Source: Seison nebaliae
Taxonomy: Eukaryota > Rotifera > Pararotatoria > Seisonacea > Seisonidae
NCBI GenBank assembly: GCA_023231475.1
Contig: JALJEE010000026.1
Coordinates: forward strand, 1-41,708
Length of the DNA stretch: 41,708 nucleotides
Direction: 5' to 3'
Part shown: positions 22,301 to 32,310 of the stretch, in pieces
Position numbering within the stretch: position 1 is the first letter of the stretch
Layout of the letters: each line of letters opens with the position of its first letter
Notes under the pieces: model-generated
Database searches by the model: none
The model's input: only the letters and a program-made list of their open reading frames with translations
Told to the model about the DNA's origin: nothing
Program-made: the position numbers and the translations under genes

Positions 22301-23576
22301 TCCATTTCTGAAAATTTTGAATTGATTTCTCTAAATGGAAAGTCAATTTATTATTCTCATCTTTATCGAATGCTTTCAATTGGATTAAGGGTGAAGCTGG
22401 TTGATTTTCATCGAAAGTCACTTTTTCGAAAGCATGCAAGAATTTTGGTGAATTATCATTAACATCCAATACTATGATATGGAGGACAGTCCAACTGATA
22501 TTCTCCTTCTCATTATTTACCGATTCGTTCAAATATCGAACAGAAAGTTTGAAATACATTTCCGAATACAATTCTCTATCCAGAAATCTTTGGAGAATTA
22601 AATTTAAATGATCTTTCTTCTCATCAATATCGAACAGATGTTGTAAATAGTTCTGTCGTTTTAACGGCATGTTCAAAATGTCGAAAAGAAATTTTTCAAT
22701 TTTCTCCCGATATCCAATTCCTCGAGCCTCCGCTATCATATCCAAATCAGTCAATGTGAAATTAGTAGACAACTGATATTCGATTTGGTTGTTTAACAAT
22801 TTTCGATTAAACAAATCGCTCGACGAAGCTAAGGGTAAATGGTGAACGATTGACGGAATTCTAGAATCAGGAATAGATTCTTTTAATTTAATATTTATCG
22901 GCTTTATATCTACCAATACCGGTTCTATGTCATTCGATGTTGGCCATCGTAATGCTTCGTCAAGCAAATCATCGATAACTAGATTGACATGAAGATATTC
23001 AATAATCGGTTCAATTCTCTCCATGTTGTTATTGTTCGTTCTCAGAAAGTATTTGTTAAATGATAAATTGTGTTTTTCTTTATTCTTCAACATTATCATA
23101 ATTTTGAGAGATATTTGACATTCAGATTGGCATGAACAATATCTTTTCTTGCAAAAATATTCTCGATCAATTTGAGGAATGATTTCATTCTTTTTCGTCC
23201 GTTTCACTGGTGACAAATGTGCTTTCTGCTTTAGTTGGAGATTTTGTTCCGTTGTCAAATGTAAATTAAAATATTTATTGAAATCATTATCCAATACTTT
23301 CGATGGCAACATCTTGGCACTAATAATTTCTGTTGATGATTCATCTAATTTCAATTCTTTAAAAATTTCTTTTGAGTTCCATTCGGTAATCGTCAGAAGA
23401 TTTGGTGGTTCAACACTAATCATTGATGAACATCGATAACATGTGTATCGATGTCTCTCAATTGAATACGTTTCCGTTACATGACGTACTAATATGCCGT
23501 GAATTGGAAAAATGCACATAAGCTTTATCAGGAGACAAAGTAGAGAGTGTTGGAAAATTTTCATTTTTTTTACCAT
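19374..23576 (-). CDS. Protocadherin-like single-pass adhesion receptor, single exon
   Basis: An uninterrupted frame of 1400 residues. A signal peptide follows the start (hydrophobic core SLLCLLIKLMCIF; Met-1 or Met-5 would serve). A Cys cluster near 140-150 (CKKRYCSCQSEC) precedes divergent cadherin repeats. Diagnostic linkers are VLDVNDNSPKF near 372 followed by DENQPASP, INDIDDNLPEL near 592 and IIDRNDHGPEC near 752. FLDRELYSEMYFKLSV is a typical LDRE strand. There are thus roughly four to five EC domains, several lacking full Ca-binding motifs. A transmembrane helix (LGLAVAVGFILFLLAIAFIM, near 985-1010) and a cytoplasmic tail of about 390 residues rich in Ser, Asn and Lys follow. I recognise no catenin-binding or laminin-G/EGF domains, so it is not a classical cadherin. 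Coding the whole ectodomain in one exon is typical of protocadherins. Homophilic adhesion is the family role; the ligand is unknown. Confidence 0.85.
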   Translation of the reverse strand: MVKKMKIFQHSLLCLLIKLMCIFPIHGILVRHVTETYSIERHRYTCYRCSSMISVEPPNLLTITEWNSKEIFKELKLDESSTEIISAKMLPSKVLDNDFNKYFNLHLTTEQNLQLKQKAHLSPVKRTKKNEIIPQIDREYFCKKRYCSCQSECQISLKIMIMLKNKEKHNLSFNKYFLRTNNNNMERIEPIIEYLHVNLVIDDLLDEALRWPTSNDIEPVLVDIKPINIKLKESIPDSRIPSIVHHLPLASSSDLFNRKLLNNQIEYQLSTNFTLTDLDMIAEARGIGYREKIEKFLFDILNMPLKRQNYLQHLFDIDEKKDHLNLILQRFLDRELYSEMYFKLSVRYLNESVNNEKENISWTVLHIIVLDVNDNSPKFLHAFEKVTFDENQPASPLIQLKAFDKDENNKLTFHLEKSIQNFQKWIKRTRFIHSRSLSSDYRQSSSSRRLNKYQESIKLVTNSLIKLPKQWMEFERNGRNIINLEEIDTIFANILQLNIKYFEKHFMIEDDEIILKQELDFEQLYHILRTDLEHLERFIIRNQDIDLTKLFFGNIEQQSIHFYFLIYVDDGSDLIKSTNNNNRYELFEIVINDIDDNLPELIHTINGIGDMEIVKNEKKFQSNWLNDICSNAMKISNLHMKIKEDLFLETILIYVMIEDNDISLKYNDYSVKLFVENKTLEHSLVLLDFSENEQKKKKFLIQQSQRFYGLFAKHLSFDAESLTSNLLNLAIKLHSLNSMSCIGISIEIIDRNDHGPECVTEGNDGYFMKMRDVPIISIHTNKNIEYQRDISKKFRCHDNDSTAENNKIIFNLVDTQAIIHDESFKYNQNILSYSNDDRQYHLKMKDDKYLDLSVETTNTKSEEQFQVFYLSFYITSFVVHSLEDALLNKYGEWKALILMIDSNEEKFNILSDRIEQKYNYNEMKRLRNLDTFGEKINNKKFNFTSNGFKSLYSDEVIDYTYDKLMRRTTQNHLTTSSSLKNSWKYKMTLGLAVAVGFILFLLAIAFIMATRKSNMIDKKRKRLFKQQQFRQKHVQMYLKDKNKDADKNDGNGMKMKEESFENPSPTIFNVLPKYSTEFAMKQFNPNEINLSRPLSHLEMERKKIEEIHRTIEGNESESTSSSQLPMNHSDQYNYYESNSNNNNNNNRQYDYSTQHRNKEEVLMIDVKEKDQSIRKTVRFNPSSPNMQLTRMHETQKWLQTNSSSSDEGCYGSSELSAVTQQQLKLHNNQIKRQSYDTVSDSITAEKEIIVPQRNNYDSSWSDSRNGKKCLMKNENENNHKIDYQLHKAQPVQLRWTKSLKEGEENHEEINNYGICRSKTLTQYSETNSSTSSNLSASNILTTGIVNASFRNFERLYHKTDSINNLINNEIADDSPNSLIVNADNNCLELTPKLLPRASFV

Positions 23577-26500
23577 AAAAATCGAATATAAATGATTGAA
23601 ATTAACAATGGCAATGAATTTTCGTGAATTTATATAGAAATAACAGCAGATGCACTTATGTAAAGTTCATTGATTATTTTTCTAAAAACTGATAAATCTG
23701 AAATTTGATTAAAAGAATGTCAAAAAAATATCAGGGAGATGATGCAGAGCAAAAAATGGAGAAAATCGCTTGATATGAATTGTAAAAAAGATGGAGATGA
23801 TTGATGATTATTAGGAGAAGAAACTGAATGTCATTCAGAAGTAAGAGAAATGACGAACGATGTTATGGAAGAAAGTAATAACAAAAATTTAACAAACGAT
23901 GAAATTGATTTTTCGAGATGAGGAAGAAGAAGAAGAAGAAAATGCGATGAACTATTCTTCAGGTGATTATGCATTGATGAATGGAGCATATGACAAAGAA
24001 CGAGGTGGAAGAAGTAGAGGAAGAAGTGAAACAAATATGACGACAATAATTATCCGATAACTTTCGAAAATTAAGAAGATTCCTTCACGCAAACCAAACA
24101 TTCTTTCACTTCTTCTCATAAGGGGGAAAGTATTCGATAATTAAATGAGCGAGTTGTTTATCTTCCCGACAACACAAGTTCATTTATTCTATTAATTGAA
24201 GCAGAAATTTTGTTTAAATTTATTATTTTCTTTTGACTATAGTCTGACGGAAAATTTTTGCTAGAATTGATTAAATTAATTTGTTGTAAGAACATGTCTA
24301 ATTTGATCTATTTCTACACGATGAAAATAATTCGAGGGATAAAGACAATTATCTTATCGATGTAATGAAGCAGAATGACCTTTATATTGATAAAACCACC
24401 GTCAATATGTCACTGTTTCTGAGATACGTAATTTCTAATTCTGTGTTATCTGTCATTTGAAGAATCTTCTCATTCTCTCATTCAAAATGAAACAATTGAG
24501 TTGTAATTTGAATAAAATGAATATGATAAATTTTTACCAACCTATTTTTTGAAAAAAAAATTATTTGCTAGGAAATTTATGCGAATGGAAGAATGTCGGA
24601 CGAACGATACTTTCGATTCTTCCTGAAAATGTTGTGGAAATTAAGTTCAGGAACTAATCACATATTTACCAAAATTTAAATGGCGTTTATACATCCTGTA
24701 ACACTTCAATAACTATAAAAGGTATCACATACCTAAAGGCAATTAAGGTAGGAGAAAAAAAACAACATAATGTGTCTCTATCTTTTTTACTAATCGTTTC
24801 AGGTGTGAGATAGTGAAAGAATAGACATCCACAATGAAATTATTGATTATGTATGATCAATCATGGAATTCCGAGTTCCGCCATATAATTACCCATCGGG
24901 AGGATGAAGCAAAATGAGTTTTTGATCTTAACTAATAATCATTAATTCTTCATTTATCTATTTATACGCCAAATGACATTTTAACGGTAGTGCATCATTT
25001 GATTCAGTTCACAAACGACTTCCCATCTATTGTCTATACTTATATGAGAATGTATCCCGTAGTGATCGTTGGTGAATACGGAATGGCAGTTTGGAAGTCA
25101 TTGTTTGTGTAAAGAACTAATTGACGCCATGCCATCATTGGTAAATTGAATGGCCATCGGCTATTCGACTAAATAAAGAAAATTTGGTCAAATTTCGCTA
25201 CAGCAAAATAAATGGAAAGGTGAATAAACGAGTGAGAAATTGGAAAATTATTCCAACTAAACAAAACTTTATAGTAAGTGAAGTTCTATTTTAGGAAAAT
25301 AATTCACTTTTGAATTAAAAATGTTTTCACGAATAGTTGAGGCTGAGCAACTTCCTTCCTTTCTTTCACCAACTTGATAATGGATTTATTCATATCACTT
25401 TTACCTTTCTCTTGTTTGAACTTATGAAGAAGTTTCCCATGAAACATTTTTCTCACTTAAATCAGTTCAGAGGGAAAAAGTTGAAGAAGAAGGGCACACT
25501 CCTTCAATCCAACAATTTCTTCCAAACAATTTCCTCTCACAATTATCCAAATAAATAAATAAATGGAATGAATGAACAATAAATAAATGATAATTATTTC
25601 ACATTGTTCGTCGAATAAGTACATGAAATCATTCATATAATTATCCGGGAAAAGAAAATTTTGAACATTATCCTCATTGATCCGAACATCTTGTTATTTC
25701 TACTTTAAGAGCACTTGAGCAGAAAGTGAACATTTCTTTCAGAATGCGATACTTGATGTGATTTGTGCGAGAATCTTCTCGAGGCTTTGAAAGAATTTCA
25801 TAAATAGACGATAAGTATTCTCCTTAAAGAATCTGACAAATATCTTCCTACTTCACTCGATTTCATATTATTCTTCATCTTTCTCAGCTATCTACTCAAT
25901 GACTTCTTATCAATTATAAACTGTCTTCCACGTTATGATGATTACGAAGTTCACTAAAAAAAGTTAGTTGTTGATGATAAATGATCATTCGCATGTCGAG
26001 ATGATAACGAAGAAATATTTTCTTAATATGTTTATTATTGTTGGAAAGGAGTGTTTGAGACTACATTGGCAAAATTAACCATCAATCGGATATTCTGATA
26101 CTCCAATTGTTCATTTAGTGAGTCGTTTCTCTTGGAGATCGTCTCCTCTTTCCTCGTTTATGAATTGGAGATGAATGTTATTCTTCTTATTCATCTTCAA
26201 TTCTCAATTAAGGAAGATAACTAAAAGATAATTGAAAAAATCGTCGAACTATTCTATTTTTTGCTTAACTATTCATATTGTAATAATTATGTTGAAAATG
26301 GTGGTTAAATGAATGATGAATCACCTTGTGATAGTTTCAATTTATTGAAACTTTTTCTTTTCTCCTTCTTCATGTTCGTCACGCTGGGACGAGTTTAATC
26401 GTCGAATTCAATGAGGACTACTATTTGGGCAGAAAAACAAACAAAAAATTGAGCGAAAATTAATTGAAATATTCTCCTTTTTTATGCGATAAAGATAATG

Positions 26501-28336
26501 GAAACGGGATCATGGTCTTCATGAATGGCTATATCGATATATTCGTATCATGTAGCAAGTTTGAACTGATCTCATCGAATTCATCCATTTACTAAACTCA
26601 TTCAGATTAACTATTAGCCTAACTAATGGTTAACTAACAACTATTTGAAGAGAATGAATAAGTCTAATGACACATGAAGTGAAAGTTTAATGATCAGTAT
26701 TTCATTTCCATTGCATTTGTTAAAAAATTGGAAGAACCGTAATAATTCTAAATAAAAGATTATCTTGCCTATATTCGTTACTCCACCTTATTATTCCGCA
26801 CGACTGTTTACTTCCATAATTGTTTTTCTTCTTTATCATATGAATTAAATGAGTGAGATATATTGGTTGAATGGATGAATTAGTTGAAGTGCAATCAAAT
26901 CGCACAGTTAGCTAGCACACATACTAGTTATTACCTTCTTTACTAAAAAAAAAGTGGAATGAAATGCTTCCACTGAGGTTAGGCCATCATTGAATGAATG
27001 ATGAGGAATCGTTGATATATTTGAATAGTCATTAATCACAATAAATATTTCATCTTCTGTCGAATGATAAACTAACGACGATCAATTTACAAATAAACCA
27101 TCCAGTTTAATTACTTTTACCACTTATATTTCGCCATCCAGACTCATTTCTGTTTGGTCTATTGGTCTATGTCCAAATTGGTACTGTTTATATACACAAC
27201 CACATTAGACACTTTTTGAAACAATTGAAATTCCTTTTAAATACATTATCACATTTATAGTTAAAAAGAGACTTCTCATCATTCTTGATTAAAACCTAAG
27301 AGAGATATAAATGGAAAAATTTGTAAAGATACAGATGTTTCAAATCAATATCATATAAACATTGTGAGATTGAATGTTTGACAGAATGCAGAGAATATCG
27401 AAGAAAGAAAACTAGAAATATTTGATTAATATCAAGAAGAAGCAGGGCAACTGTCTTATCGCGCTACCGAATCAAAACACATTTCATTTCAATTAATTTC
27501 GATGGCAACAATTGATGAAAAGTAGAAAGATTGCCGAACGACGAAAAGCTTTCTCGAGATGAGTGTTAAAGATAAGTCTTCATTGTCCGCACTACAAATA
27601 ATATGGAGAAATATAATTTTCAAGTCTAGGTCGGGCTTCATGAATTTCATTTCGTTATACCGCCACTCATCAGACACTATAACTGCCACGATTTATGGGC
27701 TTCCTTCAGTAAACCGTTGTCGACAACTGTTCCCACAAATCGTTCTCACTCAATATTCGTAGAGTACACTAGACGACTACTGCGTAAACTATGTCTTCTT
27801 TGACTTTCCCTTCAACTGTAAATAAAGAAAATAATCGAATACTATGTTTATCGATTGGTTTGATTCCTTTCCTATAATAAAAAGAAACCGGAAGAGAATA
27901 TGACGAATAATTATGCTAAAATTGAATGAATGTCGAAAAATTACAAAGAATACGTAATATGTGGTTGGTCGGAATGGTGAAGACGAACGACTGATTGTTC
28001 GAATGACGATAGACTTGAATGTCGATGTACATAAACGAATTAGTTTATTCTAATAAAAAGCAAGAAGGAAGATGGAACATGGTTAAATAATTTGAAATTT
28101 CTCAACTAAACACTTAAAGTGAACGCGTAAATTTTTTACTTAAATTATGGCATTCCATTGCATTAGAAAGTTCTGTGACATTTATGGGATCAACATTCAT
28201 CAAAAAACATCTATCATTTTTTATAATTAAATATAATTTGGATGTACGAAACTCTTTAACTTTCTCATTCGACCAGTGTCCATTCGGTTCAAATGAAACT
28301 GTTGTAATATAATGTTAATCTTCTAATATCTTTTAG
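23577..28336. other. Gene-poor interval, left part
   Basis: About 4.8 kb with no recognisable gene. It holds a GAA run near 23922-23940. A good plus-strand acceptor (ACTAATCGTTTCAG, ending near 24802) is followed only by a 27-codon frame, so I do not call it. Open frames at 25337-25558 and 27489-27762 are not convincing. This is intergenic sequence or large introns of unseen genes. Confidence 0.4.
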
Positions 28337-28672
28337 ATCATGGCGTTTCCGTAAGTAGAATGAAGAAGAGCAAAAACACCATCCTCAGGATATAGCATTT
28401 TAATCTGTTTTTATTAAGACCACATGATTCGGTGTTTTCAATTAGGTTGAACCTTAAGAAATTCAGTTGGGATGAAGACATTTCATATTCCAATTATCGA
28501 AATATCAACATCGCTTCTGTTGAAAGATCAACCTGACAGTTAGATAGTGGATGGGATTCATCACATTTATAATTGACATTCACTTTCTTCGTCTCTTTTT
28601 AGATTAATAGTACGATATGGCTACGAACCACAACTTACTAGAGAAGAAGTGGAAAAGAAAAGTAAATTATAA
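28337..28672 (+). CDS. Candidate small two-exon coding unit, unassigned
   Basis: A short exon (28337-28350) follows TATCTTTTAG and holds ATG GCG TTT CC before a perfect GTAAGT donor. A pyrimidine-rich acceptor (TTCGTCTCTTTTTAG) then opens a second exon at 28603. Joined in phase they begin MAFPLIVRYGYEPQLTREE. The second exon either ends in a stop shortly after (…EKKSKL, TAA at 28668-28670) or splices on at GTAAAT (28662). The two good sites and the clean phase suggest a real transcript. I recognise no family, and 26 residues is too short to judge. It could be an internal part of a gene with large introns. Confidence 0.25.
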
Positions 28673-29021
28673 GAATGAAACTTCAATTCATCCGATCTTC
28701 TTATCCATTGTGGATGAGACGTGAACGGAAAAGTTCCATGATGTGAAATTAGTCAGTTCTATTTCGTTAAATCGCACCTAGGAAAACAATGTTTGCGATG
28801 CAAAGTTGATTAGTTTGTTTAGAATCACTAATTGATGGGAACTTAATCAAATGTAGATGGTGTAACTGCTAACAAACATCACTTACTAGTTGGTTAGCTC
28901 TTAAAACTTTCAATTTCTTTGGGGAAATAATCGATACGTCTGAAAATGGCGAAAAAACAATAAATAGTTTTTTGAAAAAAATAATTCGATTTAGTTCTCA
29001 GAATGAAATTGATGTGATTTG

Positions 29022-29053
<32 letters not shown>

Positions 29054-32000
29054 TAAATTTTCTTCTTTCCGATATTCTTTACATTTACCATTTCGTGACT
29101 ACATTAAGCTATGGTGGGTGGTGTAATGGTGATGGTGGTGTTCGGTGGGATGCCAAAGTGAAAGATGTTTTGAAATAAATCAGAATATCCGACGTACTTC
29201 AAATAGATGATAGTTGATATCCCAAAAAAAAAACCATTTTACAATATCTACTATCGATCAATAAACATTAATGTTACAACGACGAAGAAGGAAAACAACA
29301 TTAACTATCTCCCATATAAATCACATCAACCGATTAAATGGTAATGGAAATAACATAAAAGTAACCATAAAAATAAAAGTATTTCCCTTCAGTTATTTTA
29401 TTATAACGACAGCCGTTTTCATCAATGTTCATTCGCCATTTCTTCATTTTACTAGTAGCATTAAAAATACAATAAAATTTACTTGTAATAATAAAGTTAT
29501 TGTTCATTTTATCAAAGTGATTCGTTCAATAATTACACAATTGAACGACAGAACATTTATTTTTTTTCTTACTTCTTGTTTTACTTCACAAAACTTCCAT
29601 CGTCTCGACATAAGAAGAATAAACGAAAATACGAAGAAAAAATTACTAAAATCATTTTGGATGAGTTGATAATATTTAAACTGATGTGAACATTTTCTAT
29701 GCATAAAAATTGCAACTTCCGGTAAGTAAAAAATTTGCAAGTTCTCTAATTATAGTAATCTATATTCAACAACACTTGTAATTTCGCTTCCGAAACAGAA
29801 GAAACGTATGGAAAATCGAAAGAGATGTAACATGGAAATTAGGAAGAAGATGACTTCCAATAATATTTCACGAATTGCATACTCGATGAATAGAATAAAA
29901 AGAAGGAATTGATGGGAAAGACACGACTCGGAAATATTTTCAAAGAGCACCTTTTCAAATATTACGATTGACGACGAACAGATAAAGGATCAGCAGAATA
30001 TATCGGATGTTTGTTTAATGTCTATTGCACGTGATAATTAAATTTCAACATTCTTCTACGCTTAACGATGTACCAGATGGAAACCACAATGTTTCATATT
30101 CACTACTCGTGAAATGGTTTGTCATTAATGTTTAACTCATTAAAGGATGATGAATGATGGGAATCACCATTAAAACTAAACAGAAGCGATTCCATTATTA
30201 TTATTAATAATTAATTATAATTATTATTAATATTATGTTCGTATTATAATTCTTTTATTATTATACATTTGAACTTTCTGCAAAAAACATTCTGATTGTG
30301 AATGACAACTGAGAAAAGTGACTATCTGACAACCCTCAACAGGAAAAGGCGAAAAGCTTATTGAGAACGACGTCAGTTGAAAAGAAGAAACATTTATATT
30401 CTCAAAATGAATATTCACCGAACACAAACTTAGTGAAGATGCAATAAATGATGTCAATCGATAAAAACCATCGATGTATTAAACAGGTCAACTGAAATCA
30501 CCAAACGACTTTAATATTAAAAGTTATTGAGATGAATAAGTAATTGTCATTTACAAATGACGATTTGAATGAAATGACGAACATGAACATAATAGAATAA
30601 AGATAAAATGATATCATTCATTAGAGAATGAAAGAACGAAAGAAAATTAGACCTCTTAAAATAAGACACCAACTGCATAAGATTGATATAGTCGAATGGA
30701 GATTCATATACTCATTTCTTTCATTTACCCACAAATATAGAGGACTTACATAACATTTACCGTCGAATGGATGGTCTGTCTGTCGGTCTTCATATTGAAT
30801 AATATCTCATATTATATCATATATTTTTTTCGTTTTCTTCTGAATTTAATGGTGCGCAAATAACTTTTAACATTCAGATATAATATTGCATGTTCACTGT
30901 CGTATTCTCTCAGTCTAACCAATCTAACCAGCGACCCATCCATTTATCAATATCGATCCATAGAGATCGATTTTAATTATTCAACTTCATTCTTTTCTTG
31001 TCGACATGACTGAATGAATATATTCAACTAGATAAATTATATATCATTATGTATTGCTACATAAAAGTAATTTGATGAGTAATTGACTAGTGGTAGATGT
31101 GATGGTGGTAGTGATGGTAATAGACGACGTATCAATTAGATGAATAAATTCGAATAACAAAACACAATTCTTGGAAGAGGTTCATATTAAATGAATCGTT
31201 AGTTCTTCTTCTTGTGTGTTATACTACTAGTTTTCTTCCATTCAAGAAGTCCATATAATTTAAAGTATACATCTGTAAGATATATCGTAAATTCATAAAT
31301 TAATAAATAAAAGAACGATATTTATTTTGATGAATGAAGACACATTTGTAATTAATTATTCATAAGTTATGTCCACTTTATTAACAACAACAATTAGAAT
31401 ATCGACATTATCAATTCATTCTTCCACCAATTCCAGATATTTATACTTTTTCAAGAAAAATTCATTTCAATAAATTTCCCAACTTATCAAAAATTCATAT
31501 TATTCCCGTTGTAAAGTAAATAAACATCTACATGGATGAATGAATTGATCAGAGTAAAAGATCGGTTATTCTAAGTCTAATCGATACAATCACTGGTATA
31601 TGAACATATAAACATTTAAGGGAACATTCAGTTCCTATCACAGACCTGATCCTATCATTTCTTAAACATATTCGATTTCTCTTAAAAAAAATTCAATTGT
31701 ATTCGTTTAGTTCGACCGTGATGTTGAACGATTATTTCCAATTAAACGTCCATGCAAAAAACAATAGAAATCTTTTTCTTTTCGTCAAAGGAAAAATTAA
31801 GAAGGAGAATCCAATGAAATATCGGATAATCAATTTAATCGGTTATCTTCTTATTTTACAGATAATTCATTGTCTCCTGTCCAATGATCGCGTAATCGAA
31901 TACGATACTTGTCTCGTAATTCCTTTTTATCTTTTCTCCACAATTACCATATCTTGAGAAAGATAATTGAAGATGAAGAGAACCGAATCTACTCTTCCAC

Positions 32001-32181
32001 CACACGAAATGGAAAACTATCAGCTTTGATGACGATTATAAAATGAAGACGTGAATTCACCGCGGTGTCGGATCTCCGGAATCATTTATCTACATTTAGC
32101 TACTGCCATATCTTCAAGAAGTACGTGACACTAAACTTAAAATACTCGTACAAAATTATGATCTTTGCATGACAAACTTAC
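28673..32181. other. Gene-poor interval, middle part
   Basis: About 3.5 kb without a supportable gene. It contains the (TTA)10 microsatellite and an AT-rich near-palindromic stretch around 30196-30240. The 132-codon frame at 29271-29669 is Ile/Lys/Phe/Thr-rich, without family features. Confidence 0.4.
29023..29052. repeat. (TTA)10 microsatellite
   Basis: Ten perfect TTA units in non-coding sequence. Confidence 0.97.
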
Positions 32182-32310
32182 CTTGTTTTATATTAGGAAA
32201 CCTTTCGTCGCTGTACTCGGAAAGTTGGATCAAGAAACTATAGAACTATCGTTAAGAGATTATCGATTATCTTACGGAATATATGATTTATTCATTAGCA
32301 ACTTTTTCAT
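32182..32310 (-). CDS. Candidate exon pair of an unassigned minus-strand gene
   Basis: On the minus strand ATG at 32310 follows a CATTTCTCTAG acceptor. Exon 32310-32276 ends at a GTAAGA donor. An intron of 38 bp ends TTCTATAG, and exon 32237-32182 ends CAAG before a perfect GTAAGT donor. The phases join (CC+T) to give MKKLLMNKSYIPFL and then IQLSEYSDERFPNIKQ. The third exon is unresolved; the best nearby acceptor gives a stop after five residues. Four consensus sites in correct phase over 130 bp is more than expected by chance, but the product is short and matches nothing I know. Confidence 0.25.

Noticed and set aside
24780-24920. Good acceptor (ACTAATCGTTTCAG) followed by an ATG frame of 27 codons
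   Set aside because: No partner exon found and the frame ends quickly; could be a UTR intron but cannot be supported.
29271-29669. 132-codon plus-strand frame
   Set aside because: Ile/Lys/Phe/Thr-rich product as expected from AT-rich non-coding DNA, no domain and no splice partner.
31814-31957. 47-residue frame starting like a signal peptide (MKYRIINLIGYLLILQIIHC)
   Set aside because: AT-rich DNA readily gives hydrophobic starts; no mature peptide sites and no convincing second exon (a possible exon after TTTATATTAG near 32200 could not be joined in phase with confidence).
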